From: a bacterium 210820-DFI.6.37
Lineage (GTDB): Bacteria; Bacillota; Clostridia; Peptostreptococcales; Anaerovoracaceae
Reading direction: 5' to 3'
DNA: 64,000 nt
NCBI GenBank assembly: GCA_020558355.1
Contig: JAJCKG010000001.1
Coordinates: forward strand, 318,562-382,561
Shown one piece after another: positions 9,028-16,548 of the stretch. A model generated the notes under the pieces. That model did not search any database. It was not told where the DNA came from and worked only from the letters and a program-made list of their open reading frames with translations. The position numbers and the translations under genes are program-made. How positions within the stretch are numbered: the stretch's first letter is position 1; each line of letters opens with the position of its first letter.

Positions 9028-10734
9028 TCAGTTATGCTTTTTTCTTCTTCCCGTGAGGGCAACTGCCGCCGCGATGGCCGCGGTCAGCGCCGTAATTCCC
9101 ATATATGGGAGCATATTGCTGTCGTCGCCGGTCTGCGTCTCGGTTCCTTCTGTTCCTCCGTTGCCATCAGTGGCTCCAGGGTCAGCAGCGCCCGGATCCG
9201 TCGCTCCAGGATCGGTGTTTCCCGGATCTGTCCCAGGATCGATGGTGCCTGGAACCGTCGGGTCAGTTGGATCAACCGGCTGATTTTCAACGGTATAGCT
9301 TACCGTTGGTTTATTGAACGCTTCCGCTGCGCCTTTTGCGCCGCTACTGTCTACCGGATATAATACGGCGCTGTTGTTCGTGTATAATCCGTCATATCCG
9401 TTGCTTCCGTCAGCGTCATACTGGCCATAAGTACCTGCCGCTGTTTTCGGATTGGTCAGCTTTACACTGTAAGTCAGCTGTACCGGCGCAAAATTGCTTA
9501 CCGGAACGTTGATCGTCCATATAAAGTGTTCGTCCTCTTCCAGGTTGCCAGGAACATAAGTCACTTCGTAATCATAGCCGTTCTCGTTTTTGCCAAAGCC
9601 GTAGCGATTTTCTCCAAGTTCCACTGCGTCAAGGGTTTTATCTCCAACCTTGATGGACAGCTTAGAAGCGTCATTGATGAAGTCAAAGTTGTAGTCATCT
9701 TTTACATAACCCATATAGTCTTCTACAGAGGATCCCGCGTCCAGCAGATAATTGATATCATTCTTTATATTTTTAAAGGATACCGTTTCGCCTTTGGCAA
9801 GATACTCCATAAAGGAAGGTCCCCATAAATACTGGGTGCCTGAATTTGCATTTGCCGTCATAGCGTAGCAATGATATCCGGCAGCGGCAGCTGCTGTGTA
9901 TTCCTGATAGGTCAGGTACAGCGCTTTATCAATGGAATTGGCGTAAGTATCTTGGCCCTCTAAAGGAGTAGCCTTGACGATGCTTCCTTTATATGGATAT
10001 TCATACTGTGTTCCTTGGCTCGCAACCTGAGTTCCTATGTTCTGTAGCCAGGTCGCCCAGCCCTCATCCGGAGCATTATTCGTTCCATATTTAGAGTTCC
10101 AGTTATCCGGACCCGCCCAGTTAAGAACGCGGTCCGCTTGAAAAGTCCACGCAGTCACAGTTGGCTCCGCATTGTACATGTAGGTAATTCCATCACTTAC
10201 AAAGATCAGGTATTTGCGGGAAGCATCTACATCTGAATCCTCATCCAGCATGGCTTTTCCCGCCAACAGACCCGCATGCGTATTCGTGCCGCTTAAAAGA
10301 TCCTGCTTGACAGCAGTTTCAATTGCGGCATATTCTGTAGCAAGATCCATGAACCCTGTAGCATGGGCCTCTTTATTGAAGATGACCACTCCAACCTTTA
10401 CCTTTGCCTCTGTTTTCTCAATCTGCGTCTGCAGGTCTTTCAGCATACCCAAAGCCTGTTCTTCCAGCGCAGCGCTTGTGGACTTGTCCAGTACCAGTAC
10501 TACGTCGGATACAAGCTGTTCTTGCTGAGATGGAAGGGATAAAGTAACTTTTGACTCAAAGTTTTCATCCAGATTTGTCGCGTTTTTTGACTTGGAAACC
10601 TCCCATGTCTTACCACTTGCCGTACCACTGTTTGTTTCATCGGCGGAAAGCGCGTTCACATTCGGCTGAATGCCGACCATCAGAACCACCAGCGCAAGAA
10701 CAAGCAGTGATATCCATTTTCTTTTTCCTTTCAT
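9028..10734 (-). CDS. Secreted, wall-anchored von Willebrand factor A domain protein
   Basis: Predicted surface protein of 568 residues. The start used is the ATG at 10734, with AAGGA eight bases upstream, giving a basic signal peptide and hydrophobic core (residues 7-22). A VWA domain follows, with an intact metal-adhesion motif DKSTS at 83-87 and later GTNTHAG and SDG elements. Near the C terminus are a Pro/Asp/Thr-rich spacer with PGTDPG-like repeats, a sorting-type signal QTGDDSN, a membrane segment and a basic tail (GRRKKHN), so sortase attachment is likely although the motif is not a strict LPXTG. The ligand is unknown. Expression probably depends on the invertible segment just upstream. 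Confidence 0.85.
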   Translation of the reverse strand: MKGKRKWISLLVLALVVLMVGIQPNVNALSADETNSGTASGKTWEVSKSKNATNLDENFESKVTLSLPSQQEQLVSDVVLVLDKSTSAALEEQALGMLKDLQTQIEKTEAKVKVGVVIFNKEAHATGFMDLATEYAAIETAVKQDLLSGTNTHAGLLAGKAMLDEDSDVDASRKYLIFVSDGITYMYNAEPTVTAWTFQADRVLNWAGPDNWNSKYGTNNAPDEGWATWLQNIGTQVASQGTQYEYPYKGSIVKATPLEGQDTYANSIDKALYLTYQEYTAAAAAGYHCYAMTANANSGTQYLWGPSFMEYLAKGETVSFKNIKNDINYLLDAGSSVEDYMGYVKDDYNFDFINDASKLSIKVGDKTLDAVELGENRYGFGKNENGYDYEVTYVPGNLEEDEHFIWTINVPVSNFAPVQLTYSVKLTNPKTAAGTYGQYDADGSNGYDGLYTNNSAVLYPVDSSGAKGAAEAFNKPTVSYTVENQPVDPTDPTVPGTIDPGTDPGNTDPGATDPGAADPGATDGNGGTEGTETQTGDDSNMLPYMGITALTAAIAAAVALTGRRKKHN

Positions 10735-10836
10735 TACAACATTCCTTTCTTTTTTCGTTTGATTTATTTCAATAATCTTTCCCATATCCCACTGCTGTAT
10801 ATTTGGCTTAACCAGAACACCCCCATTCCTTGACTA

Positions 10837-10859
10837 CCACATAATGTTCGTTATGTGGT
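10837..10859 (+). repeat. Left inverted repeat of the invertible switch
   Basis: A 23-base sequence present as an exact reverse complement at 11138-11160. It is built of arms CCACATAA and TTATGTGG around the asymmetric centre TGTTCG, the layout of a tyrosine-recombinase core site. Sequence similarity to the partner stops at both edges. Confidence 0.9.
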
Positions 10860-10943
10860 AATCGTAAGCGAGCCCGCCCCGCGTTTTCTTATTAAATGGG
10901 GCGTAAATCAGGGAACTGAATACAAAAATCTTTTTTATGGCGC

Positions 10944-10990
10944 TAAAAAAACAAGACCGCTTTCTTTTTACGCAAGTCGGTCTTGTTTTG
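10944..10990. terminator. Terminator hairpin inside the invertible segment
   Basis: Arms ACAAGACCG (10951-10959) and CGGTCTTGT (10978-10986) pair perfectly. The minus-strand reading is followed by a run of T (10950-10944) and the plus-strand reading by a shorter one. It would stop minus-strand read-through toward the VWA gene in the current orientation. Confidence 0.75.
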
Positions 10991-11074
10991 ATGCGCGGCA
11001 AAAAGCTGAAAACAACTTAATTAAAATTTTTAAGCGATTTTCGGCGGCTTCTTACTTTATCCGAGCTTTTTTTG

Positions 11075-11103
11075 TTGCTTTTTTTATTTATGTATTGTAG
11101 AAT
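11075..11103 (+). promoter_or_regulatory. Promoter inside the invertible segment
   Basis: TTGCTT (11075-11080), a 17-base spacer, then TAGAAT (11098-11103), in an AT-rich setting. It fires rightward, toward the right inverted repeat and antisense to the recombinase. After inversion it would fire into the VWA leader. The -10 is good and the -35 is partial. Confidence 0.6.
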
Positions 11104-11137
11104 AAATTAGCTAAATAGCTTTTTTATAGATTCGGGA

Positions 11138-11160
11138 ACCACATAACGAACATTATGTGG
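11138..11160 (-). repeat. Right inverted repeat of the invertible switch
   Basis: Exact reverse complement of 10837-10859. On the plus strand this imperfect palindrome is followed by CTATTTTTTT, so it could also terminate rightward transcripts. The last codons and TAA stop of the recombinase gene lie inside it, so the gene end stays the same after inversion. Confidence 0.9.
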
Positions 11161-12025
11161 CTATTTTTTTAATTAAGCGGATCTTCTCCAGATCCCGCTT
11201 CCATTCTTTTATCCCCTCTGACGCGTAGATCCTTGTCACTTCCAGATTGCTGTGCCCTAAGATATCGGCCAGGTTGATCAGGTTTTTGGTGGTCTGGTAG
11301 AACACTCTCGCGAATAGATGCCTTAAATTGTGGGGAAACACTTTTTTCAGGTCGATTCCCGCGTCCTTTGCCAGCTGTTTCATTTCTTTCCAGATATTCG
11401 ACCGGTCCTTGGCTTTTCCCGTTCTGGTGCGGAAAATCGGGCCGGATCGGATGTTCCTCTCCTTGATATACCGCCGCAGTTTTTTCTTCAGCGGCTTTGG
11501 GATGATGACCAGACGGTACTTGCCTTTGTTCCATACCTCAAGCGTTCCCGCCGCGATGGTTTCCGCCCGGAAAAATTTTAACTCGCTGACGCGGATCCCT
11601 GTCGCGCAGATGGTTTCCATAATCAGGGCCAGCTGTTCTTTTTTCCCCGCTCTGGCGCGTTGGACCAGCCGGTGAAATTCCTCTTCCCCCAGCTCTTTTC
11701 CCGCGCCTCGCAGATCCTGCCGTTGGACCCGGACTCTTTTCAGCTTCCAATTTTCCAGGCCTAGAAAGGAGAAGAACTGGTTCAGCGCCGCCAGCATGGA
11801 GTTGACGCTGCTGACAGCGTATCGCTCCATCAGCCATTCCTTGTACTTTAACAGGCGCTCTTTCTCTACGCTTTTGCCCTCCCCCGCGTACTGATAAAAG
11901 GTTCTGACATCTCGGATATATTTGCTTATGGTCGCTGGCGCGTTCTCCCTCTCCTGTAGGCAGCGGCGAAACTCCTCCAGCTTGTTTTCCTCTAACCATA
12001 TCGTTTCCATTCTCACCCCGGGCAC
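11153..12025 (-). CDS. Tyrosine recombinase, probable invertase of the adjacent promoter switch
   Basis: XerC/XerD-type site-specific recombinase of 290 residues. An N-terminal SAM-like core-binding domain (residues 10-90) precedes the catalytic domain. All catalytic residues are visible: Arg145 (ATGIRVSEL), Lys167, His232 and Arg235 (PHNLRH), His258 (LGHSN) and Tyr267 (RIYA). The start is either GTG at 12025 or ATG at 12010. GGGGTG lies just before the ATG, while the better AGGAAGG abuts the GTG, so the choice is open. The 3' end runs into the right inverted repeat. Location and intact active site suggest it inverts the 278-bp segment, as RecV does for cwpV in Clostridioides difficile; the target is inferred. 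Confidence 0.9.
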   Translation of the reverse strand: MPGVRMETIWLEENKLEEFRRCLQERENAPATISKYIRDVRTFYQYAGEGKSVEKERLLKYKEWLMERYAVSSVNSMLAALNQFFSFLGLENWKLKRVRVQRQDLRGAGKELGEEEFHRLVQRARAGKKEQLALIMETICATGIRVSELKFFRAETIAAGTLEVWNKGKYRLVIIPKPLKKKLRRYIKERNIRSGPIFRTRTGKAKDRSNIWKEMKQLAKDAGIDLKKVFPHNLRHLFARVFYQTTKNLINLADILGHSNLEVTRIYASEGIKEWKRDLEKIRLIKKIAT

Positions 12026-12098
12026 CTTCCTTTCTCAACTTGTACTCTCAGTTTTATCATACCCATTTATCGTAAAGCTAGCCTTACGGCGGGCGGGC

Positions 12099-12133
12099 AA
12101 AAAAAATGTGATGGATCTTTATCCACCACATTT
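12099..12133 (-). terminator. Intrinsic terminator, minus strand
   Basis: Arms around TGGAT/ATCCA with flanking TGTG/CACA pairs (12105-12132), followed on the minus strand by eight T residues. It is about 210 bases beyond the sfsA stop and would separate sfsA transcripts from the recombinase gene. Confidence 0.7.
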
Positions 12134-12341
12134 AAAGGTAAGAAAGCCAAGCTGTGTACTTTCCCGTGAGTTTTTAATAAAAAAGTATACGAAACTCGGG
12201 GCCGGAGCCGGGGAAGTTGACTTCAGAAGGAAATTTACGGCTGTTTTGTGAAAAGAGAAGCCGGAAACGGTTGAAAACGTATATCTTTCACGCAAAGGAT
12301 TCGAAAAAGATAGGAAGCGCCGTCAAAGAGCGACTCGTATC
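12134..12341. other. Spacer between the terminator and sfsA
   Basis: No coding frame with a ribosome-binding site, and no repeat or hairpin that I would defend. If sfsA transcripts end at the hairpin near 12100, this is a 3' untranslated region. Confidence 0.3.
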
Positions 12342-13043
12342 CTATAATTCCACCCGCACCGGATCCGCCAGCTCCAGGCTGTCTTCCGCCACGATACAAT
12401 CATACGCCAGGATATTCACCCGCTTTTCCCTCGCTTTCCGCAGAGCCTGTCCAAACTGAGGGTGAGTCCTGTCATTAGGACGAAAAGCAGAGATTCCCTT
12501 CATCTGAATCACAAAAAGGATATATACGAGAAATCCCTCTTCTCCAGCGTGCGCCAGTTCTTCGATATGCCTGACTCCTCTTTCCGTAGGCGCGTCAGGA
12601 AAAGCCGCAATCCCCTCTTCTTCCAGCGTAACCCCCTTTACCTCTACAAAAGCCTTCTGTCCTGTTTCATCCTCCACATAAAAATCCAGTCTGGAGCTGC
12701 CGTATGTCTTTTCTCCTTTCACAAAAGATAGCTTTTCCATTCCCGGCAGGGCCAGCTTTCCGCTTGTCAGAGCTTCCTTCACCACCTGATTCGGCGCCTG
12801 AGAATCCATATTGATCAGAAGATGCCCCTTTTTCACTCCAATCAGGGAATACCGCATTTTTCTGCTTCCCATTCTTCCTTCAAAGTCTTCCAAGTATACT
12901 TCTGCCCCTGGAAGGAGCAGTTCCCTGCATCTGCCAGTGTTTTTCACATGCGCCCGCTGCCGCTTTCCATCGATTTCCACCAGAGCCACAAACCGGTTGG
13001 GGCGCTCAATAAATTTTCCTTTACATATTTTCAAATATTTCAT
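12342..13043 (-). CDS. sfsA: SfsA family DNA/RNA nuclease-like protein
   Basis: Homologue of sugar fermentation stimulation protein A, 233 residues, the usual length. It has an N-terminal OB-like part (KFIERPNRFVALVEIDG, then HVKNTGRC) and a C-terminal PD-(D/E)XK-like nuclease fold around SSRLDFY, FVEVKGVTLEEEG and ALRKAREKRVNILAYD. The biological role is poorly settled. It is transcribed alone and divergently from the lipoprotein gene. Confidence 0.92.
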   Translation of the reverse strand: MKYLKICKGKFIERPNRFVALVEIDGKRQRAHVKNTGRCRELLLPGAEVYLEDFEGRMGSRKMRYSLIGVKKGHLLINMDSQAPNQVVKEALTSGKLALPGMEKLSFVKGEKTYGSSRLDFYVEDETGQKAFVEVKGVTLEEEGIAAFPDAPTERGVRHIEELAHAGEEGFLVYILFVIQMKGISAFRPNDRTHPQFGQALRKAREKRVNILAYDCIVAEDSLELADPVRVEL

Positions 13044-13110
13044 GCTATTTATTGTAACAGAACTAAGTTGCTTTTAACAGTAAAATTCTTTTAAGGCTGT
13101 TGGAATTTAC

Positions 13111-13139
13111 TTGTTATAATCTGGACAAGATAGTATAAT
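13111..13139 (+). promoter_or_regulatory. Promoter of the lipoprotein-lgt-ychF group
   Basis: TTGTTA (13111-13116), a 17-base spacer and a consensus TATAAT (13134-13139), 33 bases before the lipoprotein start. Confidence 0.65.
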
Positions 13140-13171
13140 GTGGGTAGATGTTTTTGTGTCTGGAGGGTAAT

Positions 13172-13690
13172 ATGAAGAAAAAAAGGTTCGCGGGTCCATT
13201 GATACTGTCCATTGTGCTTGTTTTGGCGCTGCTTCTGCCAGGATGCGGCGAGAAAGCCGGCGACTATGATATGGAAGAACCTGAGCTTACAGTAGAATAT
13301 CTTTCGGGAGAATACGCGGAGCAGCTTCTCCGGGACGGCGGTGAAGAAACTCTGGGCACCATCTCCATTGATGAAGACGAAGAACGGGAAGGGAGATATA
13401 ACCTGACTGTAAACAGCATGGTCATTGTAGAAAGCTCCATTACAGATGAGGGCTATTATATTGCGGATAAAAATGTTTCCACTACGGTTCCGCTCGATTC
13501 GGAGGCCCGGGTCACTTATATCAAAAATGAAAAAGACGGCCCCCAAATCCTGGAGCTGAATGAATTCATCCAGCTGGTTCGGGAAGACCAGCAGACAGCG
13601 GCTTCATCGGAGAAAGAAAAGCTTTATGATGTATACATAATCGGCGGAAACGCCCTGATGCTTTTGGCAAGGGAACTGCCGGACGCGTAA
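13172..13690 (+). CDS. Uncharacterised lipoprotein
   Basis: A 172-residue secreted lipoprotein of unknown function. The ATG at 13172 follows GGAGGG. A lysine-rich n-region and hydrophobic stretch lead to the lipobox LLLPGC, so the mature protein begins at cysteine 25. The rest is acidic, with no recognisable domain. An alternative start eight codons upstream is disfavoured by the ribosome-binding site. The next gene, lgt, encodes the enzyme that lipidates such proteins; a shared transcript is plausible. Confidence 0.8.
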   Translation: MKKKRFAGPLILSIVLVLALLLPGCGEKAGDYDMEEPELTVEYLSGEYAEQLLRDGGEETLGTISIDEDEEREGRYNLTVNSMVIVESSITDEGYYIADKNVSTTVPLDSEARVTYIKNEKDGPQILELNEFIQLVREDQQTAASSEKEKLYDVYIIGGNALMLLARELPDA

Positions 13691-13742
13691 AGCGCTTACT
13701 ATGGAAACTATGGAAAAGAAAGGTTAAATCAGGTATTTATTT

Positions 13743-14495
13743 ATGCCCGTACCAAATCCTGTTGCTGTTACTGTCTTTGGAATCGACATTATGTGGTATG
13801 GTGTTCTGATCGCCGCGGCAATTGTTCTTGCAACGGTTATCACATACCGCCGGGCGCCGCTTCATGGACTTTCCTCTGACCGGATCCTGGATTTTGTGCT
13901 GATCTGTATCCCGGTGGGGATTATCGGCGCGCGTTTGTATTATGTTGTGTTCAACTGGTCTATGTACAGCGGCGATCTGTTTAAAATTATCAATATACGG
14001 CTGGGCGGCCTTGCAATCCACGGCGGCCTTTTATTTGGTCTGGGAGCCGCGGCGGTTCTATGCTCGATCTGGAAGCTGCGGCCTCTTAATGTACTGGATC
14101 TTGCCATTCCGTCCATTGCCCTGGCTCAGGCCATCGGCAGATGGGGAAATTACTTTAATTCAGAAGCTCACGGCGGTCCTACGGATCTTCCATGGGCAGT
14201 GACCGTAAACGGCCAGACTTACCACCCTACGTTTTTATACGAATCCATCTGGTGTCTGCTGCTGTTTTTTCTGCTGATCTATATTGACAACCACCGCAAA
14301 TTTGAGGGCCAGGTTTTCCTGCTGTACGGAGTGCTGTACTCGCTGGAGCGTTTCTTCGTAGAATGGCTTCGGACCGATTCTCTGATGATCGGCCCATTCA
14401 AGCAGGCTCAGCTCCTGAGTCTGACGGTTATTATTGTATTCACTGTAATTTACATTATTTTATATAAACACTGGAAAAAGAAAAAGGAGTCTTAA
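13743..14495 (+). CDS. lgt: Prolipoprotein diacylglyceryl transferase Lgt
   Basis: Polytopic membrane enzyme that transfers diacylglycerol from phosphatidylglycerol to the lipobox cysteine of prolipoproteins. The 250-residue protein has about seven membrane segments and the Lgt signature GRWGNYFNSEAHGG near residue 135. Other conserved elements are GARLYYV, LAIHGGL and the late YSLERFFVEWLRTD. It lies between the lipoprotein gene and ychF, four bases from the latter. Several proteins in this window (the lipoprotein upstream, MetQ) are likely substrates. Confidence 0.96.
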   Translation: MPVPNPVAVTVFGIDIMWYGVLIAAAIVLATVITYRRAPLHGLSSDRILDFVLICIPVGIIGARLYYVVFNWSMYSGDLFKIINIRLGGLAIHGGLLFGLGAAAVLCSIWKLRPLNVLDLAIPSIALAQAIGRWGNYFNSEAHGGPTDLPWAVTVNGQTYHPTFLYESIWCLLLFFLLIYIDNHRKFEGQVFLLYGVLYSLERFFVEWLRTDSLMIGPFKQAQLLSLTVIIVFTVIYIILYKHWKKKKES

Positions 14496-14499
14496 CAAC

Positions 14500-15594
14500 A
14501 TGAAATTAGGAATCGTAGGTCTGCCCAATGTGGGCAAAAGCACACTGTTCAACGCAATCACAAAGGCTGGAGCGGAAGCGGCCAATTATCCCTTCTGCAC
14601 CATCGAACCCAATGTCGGTGTTGTAACGGTCCCGGATGAACGTCTGAAGGTCCTTCATGACATGTACAATTCGAAAAAGACCATCTATACAACTATTGAG
14701 TTTTACGATATTGCCGGCCTTGTAAAAGGAGCTTCTAAAGGAGAAGGGCTCGGCAATAAATTTTTGGGACATATTCGTGAAGTCGCCGCTATCGTTCATG
14801 TCGTCCGCTGCTTTGAAGATCCAAACGTGGTCCATGTAGACGGAAAGATCGACCCCCTTTCCGACATTGAAACCATCAATATGGAGCTGATCCTTTCCGA
14901 TATGGAAGTGCTGGAACGGCGCATACAGAAGACTACAAAGAATCTGAAAGGCGACAAGAGCCTTCAGAAGGAGCTGGATCTATTGAAAAAGGTGGCTGAT
15001 TTTCTTGGAAGTGGAAAGTCTGCCCGCGCCATGGATCTGACGGAAGATGAAGCGGAATTTGTAAAGAGTCTGGATCTTCTGTCCTACAAGCCAGTCATCT
15101 ATGCCGCCAATATATCGGAGGATGAAGCCGGCGCTTCGGATGAAAACGAATATGTTAAGGCAGTCCGGACATTTGCGGAAACTGAAGGCTCTGACGTGGT
15201 AGTTATCTGCGCCAGAATCGAAGCGGAAATGTCCGAGCTGGAAGAGGACGAAAAAGCGCTGTTTCTGGAAGAGCTGGGGATCGAAGAATCGGGCCTGGAT
15301 AAGCTGGTGAAAGCTTCTTATCACCTGCTGGATCTGATCTCCTTCCTCACCGCGGGAGAGCCGGAGGTCCGGGCCTGGACCATCAAACGAGGGACAAAAG
15401 CCCCCGGCGCCGCCGGAAAAATCCATACAGATTTCGAAAAGGGCTTTATCCGCGCGGAAACCATTGCCTATGACAAGCTGATCGAATGCGGCGGCAATCT
15501 GGCCACCGCCAAGGAAAAAGGTCTGATCCGCTCTGAGGGGAAAGAGTATGTCGTTAAAGATGGGGATGTAATGCACTTCCTGTTTAATGTGTAA
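14500..15594 (+). CDS. ychF: Redox-regulated ATPase/GTPase YchF
   Basis: Obg-family P-loop protein that binds ribosomes and prefers ATP; 364 residues, full length. Walker A is GLPNVGKST at residues 7-15, G3 is DIAGLVKGASKG, and a C-terminal TGS domain (about 280-364) includes VRAWTIKRGTKAPGAAGKIH. The ATG at 14500 follows AAAAAGGAG from the lgt end. The final 23 bases, including the TAA stop, are repeated at 20020-20042, because an element has integrated precisely at this 3' end without altering the protein. Confidence 0.97.
   Translation: MKLGIVGLPNVGKSTLFNAITKAGAEAANYPFCTIEPNVGVVTVPDERLKVLHDMYNSKKTIYTTIEFYDIAGLVKGASKGEGLGNKFLGHIREVAAIVHVVRCFEDPNVVHVDGKIDPLSDIETINMELILSDMEVLERRIQKTTKNLKGDKSLQKELDLLKKVADFLGSGKSARAMDLTEDEAEFVKSLDLLSYKPVIYAANISEDEAGASDENEYVKAVRTFAETEGSDVVVICARIEAEMSELEEDEKALFLEELGIEESGLDKLVKASYHLLDLISFLTAGEPEVRAWTIKRGTKAPGAAGKIHTDFEKGFIRAETIAYDKLIECGGNLATAKEKGLIRSEGKEYVVKDGDVMHFLFNV
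15572..15594 (+). repeat. Direct repeat attL at the ychF 3' end
   Basis: 23 bases including CTTCCTGTTTAATGTG and the ychF stop, identical to 20020-20042. It marks the left junction of the integrated element; identity ends immediately after the stop codon. Confidence 0.9.
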
Positions 15595-15603
15595 GAATGG
15601 AGG

Positions 15604-15646
15604 AACCCCTGAATATCAGCCATAATGGTTGATATTCAGGGGTTTT
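15604..15646 (+). terminator. Terminator serving ychF, supplied by the element
   Basis: Fifteen-base perfect arms (15604-15618 and 15630-15644) with an 11-base loop and a TTTT run. It lies just inside the left end of the integrated element, ten bases after the ychF stop. Confidence 0.92.
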
Positions 15647-15808
15647 CGCATCTGTACGGTTACGGTTATTTCTTGTTATTTTGCTCCCAATTTGCACACT
15701 TTCGGGTATTACTGCACACCTATTGCACATTAATTGCACACCCGCGCAGGTAAAAAAATCTCCGTTCTTCCGGATCAGAGTGGTCTGTCCCGGGAGTATT
15801 TTTGTAAG

Positions 15809-15832
15809 AAAAAAAGCCCCCTGGAGGGGGCT
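15809..15832 (-). terminator. Terminator of the holin operon
   Basis: Minus-strand hairpin AGCCCCCTCCAGGGGGCT followed by seven T residues, 12 bases beyond the holin stop. The 160 bases between it and the ychF terminator hold nothing recognisable. Confidence 0.9.
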
Positions 15833-15844
15833 GCTATGTTACTA

Positions 15845-16177
15845 TTATTCTTCTGTTCCTTCCTCTGCCGCATCCATATCCCCCGGATCCATCCGGCAGT
15901 CTGTATAAACGTCCGCAAGGTCCGATTTTGGCTCTGTATAGGTAAGGGCCTGTGGACTGTCTGTAATGCCTTCTGTGGTCGGGTCTACCACAATACCCAG
16001 TACAGCCAGAAGAACAAATGCGGCGTTGACCAGATCAAGGAGCTGGTCTTTTACACTGTCCAGATTTAGACTGTACCCGAAAATTGCCATAACAGTCTGG
16101 ATAAATAACAGGACTGCCGGGATCGCCGTCAGCCAGAAGGTTTTACTCTTTATTCTTACTTTCCAATTCAGTTTCAT
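15845..16177 (-). CDS. Phage holin, phi-LC3 family
   Basis: 110-residue small membrane protein. It begins with a charged segment (MKLNWKVRIKSKTFW), then has two hydrophobic helices (residues 15-35 and 50-66) separated by an amphipathic stretch. The family hallmark follows: GIVVDPTTEGITDSPQALTY. An acidic tail ends the chain. Holins form membrane lesions at the end of a lytic cycle and normally pair with an endolysin, but none is present in the element, so it is a remnant or has been repurposed. The start follows AGGTAGG. Confidence 0.88.
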   Translation of the reverse strand: MKLNWKVRIKSKTFWLTAIPAVLLFIQTVMAIFGYSLNLDSVKDQLLDLVNAAFVLLAVLGIVVDPTTEGITDSPQALTYTEPKSDLADVYTDCRMDPGDMDAAEEGTEE

Positions 16178-16195
16178 ATTTTCCTACCTTTCTTT

Positions 16196-16372
16196 TTACG
16201 AGTGCGCCGCTTTTTTTCGGGCGTACTCTTCCAGATTATGCTTTCTATCCTGCTGATACTCAAAAGCTTCCGCCAACTCTCCATTGGGAGTTTTATTATG
16301 CAGCACACATTCCACCAGTTCTTTTTGCACGCACTCTATTTGCAACGATGCTATTCGATGTTTGTATATCAA
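16196..16372 (-). CDS. Small charged phage protein upstream of the holin
   Basis: A 58-residue frame starting at TTG (16370-16372), with AAGGAGG ten bases upstream and ending 18 bases before the holin start. The product is rich in Glu, Lys and Arg and appears helical (LVECVLHNKTPNGELAEAF near the middle, NLEEYARKKAAHS at the end). Small helical proteins often precede holins in Clostridia phages. I recognise no family. The ribosome-binding site and gene order support it; the TTG start makes it less certain. Confidence 0.6.
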   Translation of the reverse strand: MIYKHRIASLQIECVQKELVECVLHNKTPNGELAEAFEYQQDRKHNLEEYARKKAAHS

Positions 16373-16425
16373 GCAACTTGTTTCCTCCTTTTATTTTTAA
16401 TAAGTTTCTCGTTTGTAACCAGTCT

Positions 16426-16444
16426 ATAACAAGTTTCTTGTTAT
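16426..16444. promoter_or_regulatory. Operator candidate of the element repressor
   Basis: A 19-base perfect palindrome centred on AACAAGTTTCTTGTT lies between the divergent holin and repressor transcripts. A related sequence, AAGTTTCTCGTT, occurs at 16402-16413. A pair of similar sites here is typical of a CI-type repressor operator. Confidence 0.65.
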
Positions 16445-16481
16445 TCCAATAGCCTTTTGATAATATTCTTATTGTCTCATA

Positions 16482-16510
16482 TTGACATACCAAGAATTTT
16501 GAAATACAAT
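16482..16510 (+). promoter_or_regulatory. Promoter of the element repressor
   Basis: TTGACA (16482-16487), 17-base spacer, TACAAT (16505-16510), 38 bases before the repressor ATG. It is a near-consensus housekeeping promoter. Confidence 0.85.
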
Positions 16511-16548
16511 ACGGATATAGAAAGGTTAAATAGAAAGTTGGTGAAATA

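Larger units (their letters stand above)
10860..11137. other. Putative invertible promoter segment (278 bp)
   Basis: Non-coding AT-rich DNA enclosed by the perfect inverted repeats and lying between the VWA gene and a tyrosine recombinase. It contains a bidirectional terminator and one recognisable promoter, which now points away from the VWA gene. Inversion would point it at the VWA gene. I found no good promoter facing that gene in the present orientation, so this copy is inferred to be in the OFF state. Confidence 0.8.

Noticed and set aside
10837..11160. The two palindromes as ordinary bidirectional terminators
   Set aside because: Two unrelated terminators would not share 23 exact bases including an asymmetric centre in inverted orientation, and the left copy has no T run. 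A recombination site explains both; a terminator role for the right copy remains possible.
11538..12038. Frame overlapping the recombinase in another register
   Set aside because: Highly basic, low-complexity translation with no motif; the recombinase in the correct frame has all catalytic residues.
13091..13546. Long minus-strand frame opposite the lipoprotein gene
   Set aside because: It is a shadow of the lipoprotein gene, which has a lipobox, a ribosome-binding site and a promoter.
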